A DNA stretch of 21,121 bases. It comes from Chara braunii (Eukaryota > Streptophyta > Charophyceae > Charales > Characeae). Positions 18,503-21,121 of this stretch are shown here, in pieces; positions within the stretch are counted from its first letter, which is position 1, and each line of letters starts with the position of its first letter. The stretch covers positions 1,959,421-1,980,541 of the forward strand of contig BFEA01000127.1 in NCBI GenBank assembly GCA_003427395.1. Reading direction: 5' to 3'. The position numbers and the translations under genes were made by a program. The notes below the pieces were generated by a model, which saw only the letters and a list, made by a program, of their open reading frames with translations, ran no database searches and had not been told where the DNA came from.

Positions 18503-19090
18503 CCTTTCATGATTTTTAATCACCACTACCTTTCCCATACATTGGCCGCAGGCGAGACCCCACATGTTTCGGAGGCCGGTAGCACAACAAAGGCGGCTGA
18601 TGAAATTTATCAATGGCGGTCCACTTGCGGCCCTACCCCCGAAGAATGCAGTCTAGGTTATATTCCCACTTGGGACTACACTTTGAAAGGTACGGTGGTT
18701 TAACATAATATAAAAGATAAAAAAGATAAACACCAAGCGCTTCTGGGTCTTTTCGGGCATCCCACTTCTTTCCACAAGAGCAGGGTGCGACACTACTTAT
18801 GGAAGGAAGTGGAAACATTTGTGGTCTTGAAAGTACCGGTGCGATCGTCGCCACACTCCCACTTCCAAATTCCGATAAAGGACGCACCTATACCCTGCCC
18901 TGTGAAAGGTGTTCCTTTATTCTTTTTTTCCCTTCCCCCCCCCCCCATGTCCTGTTATTCGACGGGAACATTTAGGACCAGCCGGCGGTCAAAACATCCC
19001 ACCACAGGCTTCATGAAAGCTCCGTTGGGCACACGCCTGTGGGATTCCATTCTTTTTTGGGGAACATTCCATCTGCACCGCACTTAGAGA
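18503..19090. other. Mixed DNA with C12 run
   Basis: Short open frames occur on both strands (18509-18703 plus, 18633-18887 minus), but none is recognisable. A C12 run is at 18935-18946, after a T-run. Confidence 0.45.
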
Positions 19091-19400
19091 TGGAAATATC
19101 CGCTATACCCAGTACTGGTGCAAGCTTGCATCTTTACCCAGGAAATGGCTGGTGGGATTTATTTGCATATCCAAGACTAAGGTGAACCCATCAAATTGCG
19201 GTAGTAACCGACTACCGACACGCTCAAATTATGGTCACACCCACGCCAAATTATGGCCATACTCGCGACCGAGGTGGACCGGCCAAAATTGCACTTATAC
19301 CCAACTACCCTAAGGCCAAAACTATCCTCATACCCAGGGGCCGTTCGGGCATAATGGCCCACCGAGATATCAACTGGCATACCCGGGGTACTCACCCACT
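19091..19400. repeat. Degenerate ~23-36-bp tandem repeat (ATACCCA units)
   Basis: Units of the type CCAAAATTATGGYCATACCCA recur, for example near 19226, 19249, 19284 and 19316, with looser versions from 19100 to 19390. Spacings are about 23 to 36 bp. A 72-codon minus-strand frame (19177-19395) shows the same periodicity as repeated GY...FG/NL-like steps. The repeat explains this better than a gene. Confidence 0.6.
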
Positions 19401-19507
19401 AGCAAAAAGGGTTGAATTTAACTCCTCCACATTTCTGCATTAAACATGTACAGATTCAGGCGCCTAATCCAAGCCTCTTTGCTCGTGGAACCTCAGCTCC
19501 ACCCCAC

Positions 19508-19510
<3 letters not shown>

Positions 19511-19570
<60 letters not shown>
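19511..19570. repeat. (TC)30 microsatellite
   Basis: Thirty perfect TC units. A short GA-rich tract follows at about 19591-19618. Minus-strand open frames crossing it are long Arg-Glu runs from the microsatellite and are not evidence for a gene. Confidence 0.95.
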
Positions 19571-19572
<2 letters not shown>

Positions 19573-19845
19573 CATGCTTGTGGGGACAGAGTGAGAGATA
19601 AAGAAAGAGAGAGAGGGCGAGGTCCCCTTCGAAGCAAGGAATGGTAAGCATCTGAATCTGGATGCTTTTCAGGAGAGATGTAGACGCTGCAATTTCCACA
19701 TTGTAATGACCCGTCAAAACACAGACTGAGAACACTGCTGATTTCTGAAGTTCTGCCGATGGAATGGATGCCTTGCTGAGATTCCCGCATTCTGCTGTGT
19801 TTTCTAAGTCTGTCTGTGTGTGCGTGCTTGTGACCTGCGTGCCTG

Positions 19846-19846
19846 N
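19846..19846. other. Ambiguous base N
   Basis: A single unresolved base lies inside a GTGTGTG/CTTGTGACC-rich stretch. It falls in a long minus-strand frame (19464-20165) that I consider repeat-driven. Confidence 0.95.
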
Positions 19847-19948
19847 CTGAGTGCTTGTCGGTATGAGTGTGTGTGACCCGCAAGGGTACGTGCTTGTTTG
19901 GTAGGCCCGTAGGGCCGGTACTTACCTGTGGCCGTGGCATTGAGGGTT

Positions 19949-20240
19949 GTAGCAGGGAAAAACACTCAAGTGGCGAAGCTAGCGGCCCCGCGGCCCTTGG
20001 GGTAGCAGAAAAACACTCAAGTAGGCCGGTAGGCCGATACTGCACCCCACTGCAGTTGGCGTGAGGGGGTACTGGAGGCCGAGCAGAAAAAGACAAAGTT
20101 GGGATTTTTAGAGTAGGTCTAGGCCGGTACCAGCCTTGTCTTTTTCTGCTCGGCCGATACTGCACTCAAAATTGTGGCTGTACCCACGGCGAGATGGCAT
20201 TTTGGACGCCGAGATAGGGTAGGTCTAGGCCGGTACCAGT
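19949..20240. repeat. Nested direct-repeat block (GGCCGGTAC family)
   Basis: Several repeats interleave. GTAGCAG followed by AAAAACACTCAAGT lies at 19949 and 20002. GGCCGATACTGCAC lies at 20032 and 20152. The 20-mer TAGGTCTAGGCCGGTACCAG lies at 20114 and 20220, perfectly repeated 106 bp apart. Shorter GGCCGGTA words occur elsewhere in the block. The minus-strand frame over it yields repeated YRPRPT-like peptides, with the same periodicity as the DNA. Confidence 0.75.
20077..20155. repeat. Inverted repeat with perfect 20-bp arms
   Basis: GGCCGAGCAGAAAAAGACAA (20077-20096) is matched by its exact reverse complement at 20136-20155, separated by 39 bp. The loop contains most of one copy of the 20-mer direct repeat (20114-20133). 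Confidence 0.9.
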
Positions 20241-21121
20241 CCAACCAGTCTGAGCCTAGAGCCTGTACGGGTAATATCAGGGTCTGCAATGATGTTTCCC
20301 TCCGAAACGGAGGAGGTACCGGTTGCTTGGAGAGGCCGAGCGGCCTGGAAGTCACCGCCCAGGAGGCAAGTAGGCCGCTATATCAAGAGGCAGGGCGGAG
20401 AGCCCAGCCTCATTCTTCAGTGTGCAAGTTTGGCGACACGCTGCTGGAGCGCTGGCTGGAGTAGTGCTGGGCACTACAGCGCTGCAGGGAGGAAGAAGCA
20501 GGGAGCTTCCACCTTGGCTATGGTGGAGATCTACCGGTAGGAGGAGGAGGGAGAAGGGGACCAAGGAGGAGAGTGGCGAGGCACTTACTGGCTATGGTAG
20601 ACATCATCTTCATCTCCTTGCTAGGCGCTGCATCAGGAAGGCCCCAGTGGGGGTAGTGCCGCATCAAGGAAGCTCGGGACAGAGTCAGGCATGGTGGATG
20701 AGTGGGCAGCGGCATAGCTGCATGGTGATGACCTTGAAGTGGAGCAGCGGCATAGCTGCTTTGAGTGGTCCTTTGGACAGGAGGCCGAAGCCTCAGAAGT
20801 CCACCATAGCCTCGGCCTGTATGTAGAGAAAGAGGAAGGGTTGCCATGGGTATGGTGGACCTCATGTTGTGCCTGCAGTAGAAGTGGGATTCGGACATGG
20901 ATTCTGGTTCAGTCATTCAACATTATTATTGTTATTTCTTGTTTGAATAAGAGGGAGGAGATAAGGAGGAAGAGATTGGTTGGCGAAGAAGAAGAGCCTT
21001 GACATTGGTCTATGCTGGAGTACATCATCATCTTCTTCTTTCTTACTTCTTCTTCTTCTTCTTTCCCTCTCTTTCCTCTCAAGTTCATTCATTTCTTTTT
21101 GCAATTGGATGGCATTGTACT
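20241..21121. other. Mixed GC-rich to AG/CT-rich DNA, short repeats
   Basis: GCAGCGGCATAGCTGC, itself a GCAGC/GCTGC inverted repeat, occurs at 20706 and 20744. GGCTATGGT-type words recur near 20516, 20590 and 20851. A purine-rich strip (about 20950-20998) faces a TTC/ATC microsatellite (21024-21065). No recognisable coding sequence was seen. Open frames on both strands are short or compositional. Confidence 0.5.

Noticed and set aside
19464-20165. 233-codon minus-strand frame
   Set aside because: It is made of Arg-Glu runs from (TC)30, an N-containing stretch and peptides with the periodicity of the local DNA repeats. I see no independent sign of a gene.
1-21121. CRISPR arrays, bacterial operons, phage genes
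   Set aside because: There are no regularly spaced short repeats with unique spacers, no Shine-Dalgarno-led gene strings and no phage proteins. The window is eukaryotic.

Overview
This is a eukaryotic window with no intact protein-coding gene. Low-complexity tracts, nested repeats, decayed retroelements and stop-riddled coding fossils fill almost all of it. A plant-style L1-type LINE remnant (reverse transcriptase, then a zf-RVT-like Cys/His segment) and the general texture suggest a large, repeat-rich genome of the green lineage, possibly a charophyte alga. The species guess is inference only. No tRNA, rRNA, CRISPR or bacterial-type operon was seen.

Layout, left third. T-, G- and CT-rich DNA fills 1-890. 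Then comes a dispersed repeat family seen three times: copy A (892-1776), copy B (4108-4600) and copy C (6423-7112). A and B are two halves of one element. Copy C shows the uninterrupted form, so it acts as an 'empty site'. Against C, the A/B element carries two kinds of extra DNA. One is a trio of 90-bp foldback (inverted-repeat) sequences at 1211, 1399 and 1575. The other is a 2.3-kb insertion (1777-4107) that ends in A25 and is flanked by a 10/11-matching 11-bp target-site duplication, the hallmark of LINE-type retroposition. The insertion carries a broken acidic, Asn-rich coding sequence, so it looks like a retrocopy of a transcript. A degenerate ~124-bp satellite with alternating unit types (5723-6347) precedes copy C.

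Middle. On the minus strand, 8375-11955 holds probable remains of coding sequence: a RING-like zinc finger (8375-8953), an exact 309-bp triplicate (9246-10137), and a ~610-codon stretch (10121-11955) that stays in one frame with only nine internal stops. These may be parts of one gene or of one element, but that is not proven. On the plus strand, 12190-14110 is a frameshifted, 5'-truncated LINE with an FSDD (YXDD-type) motif, thumb-like sequence and a zf-RVT-like motif.

Right third. There is a 273-bp foldback element with terminal inverted repeats and a direct-repeat flank (14653-14925). A family of short hairpins with apparently compensatory stem changes lies in 16112-17243. A 160-bp tandem duplication is followed by a minus-strand sequence resembling the 3' half of U6 snRNA (18443-18502). 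After these come degenerate ~33-bp repeats, a (TC)30 microsatellite, and a nested direct/inverted repeat block near 20000-20240 with a perfect 20-bp stem. One base, at 19846, is N.

I do not see a convincing new multi-gene system. The strongest leads are the nested insertion history at 892-7112, the single-frame minus-strand fossil with its RING-like end, and the covarying hairpins.
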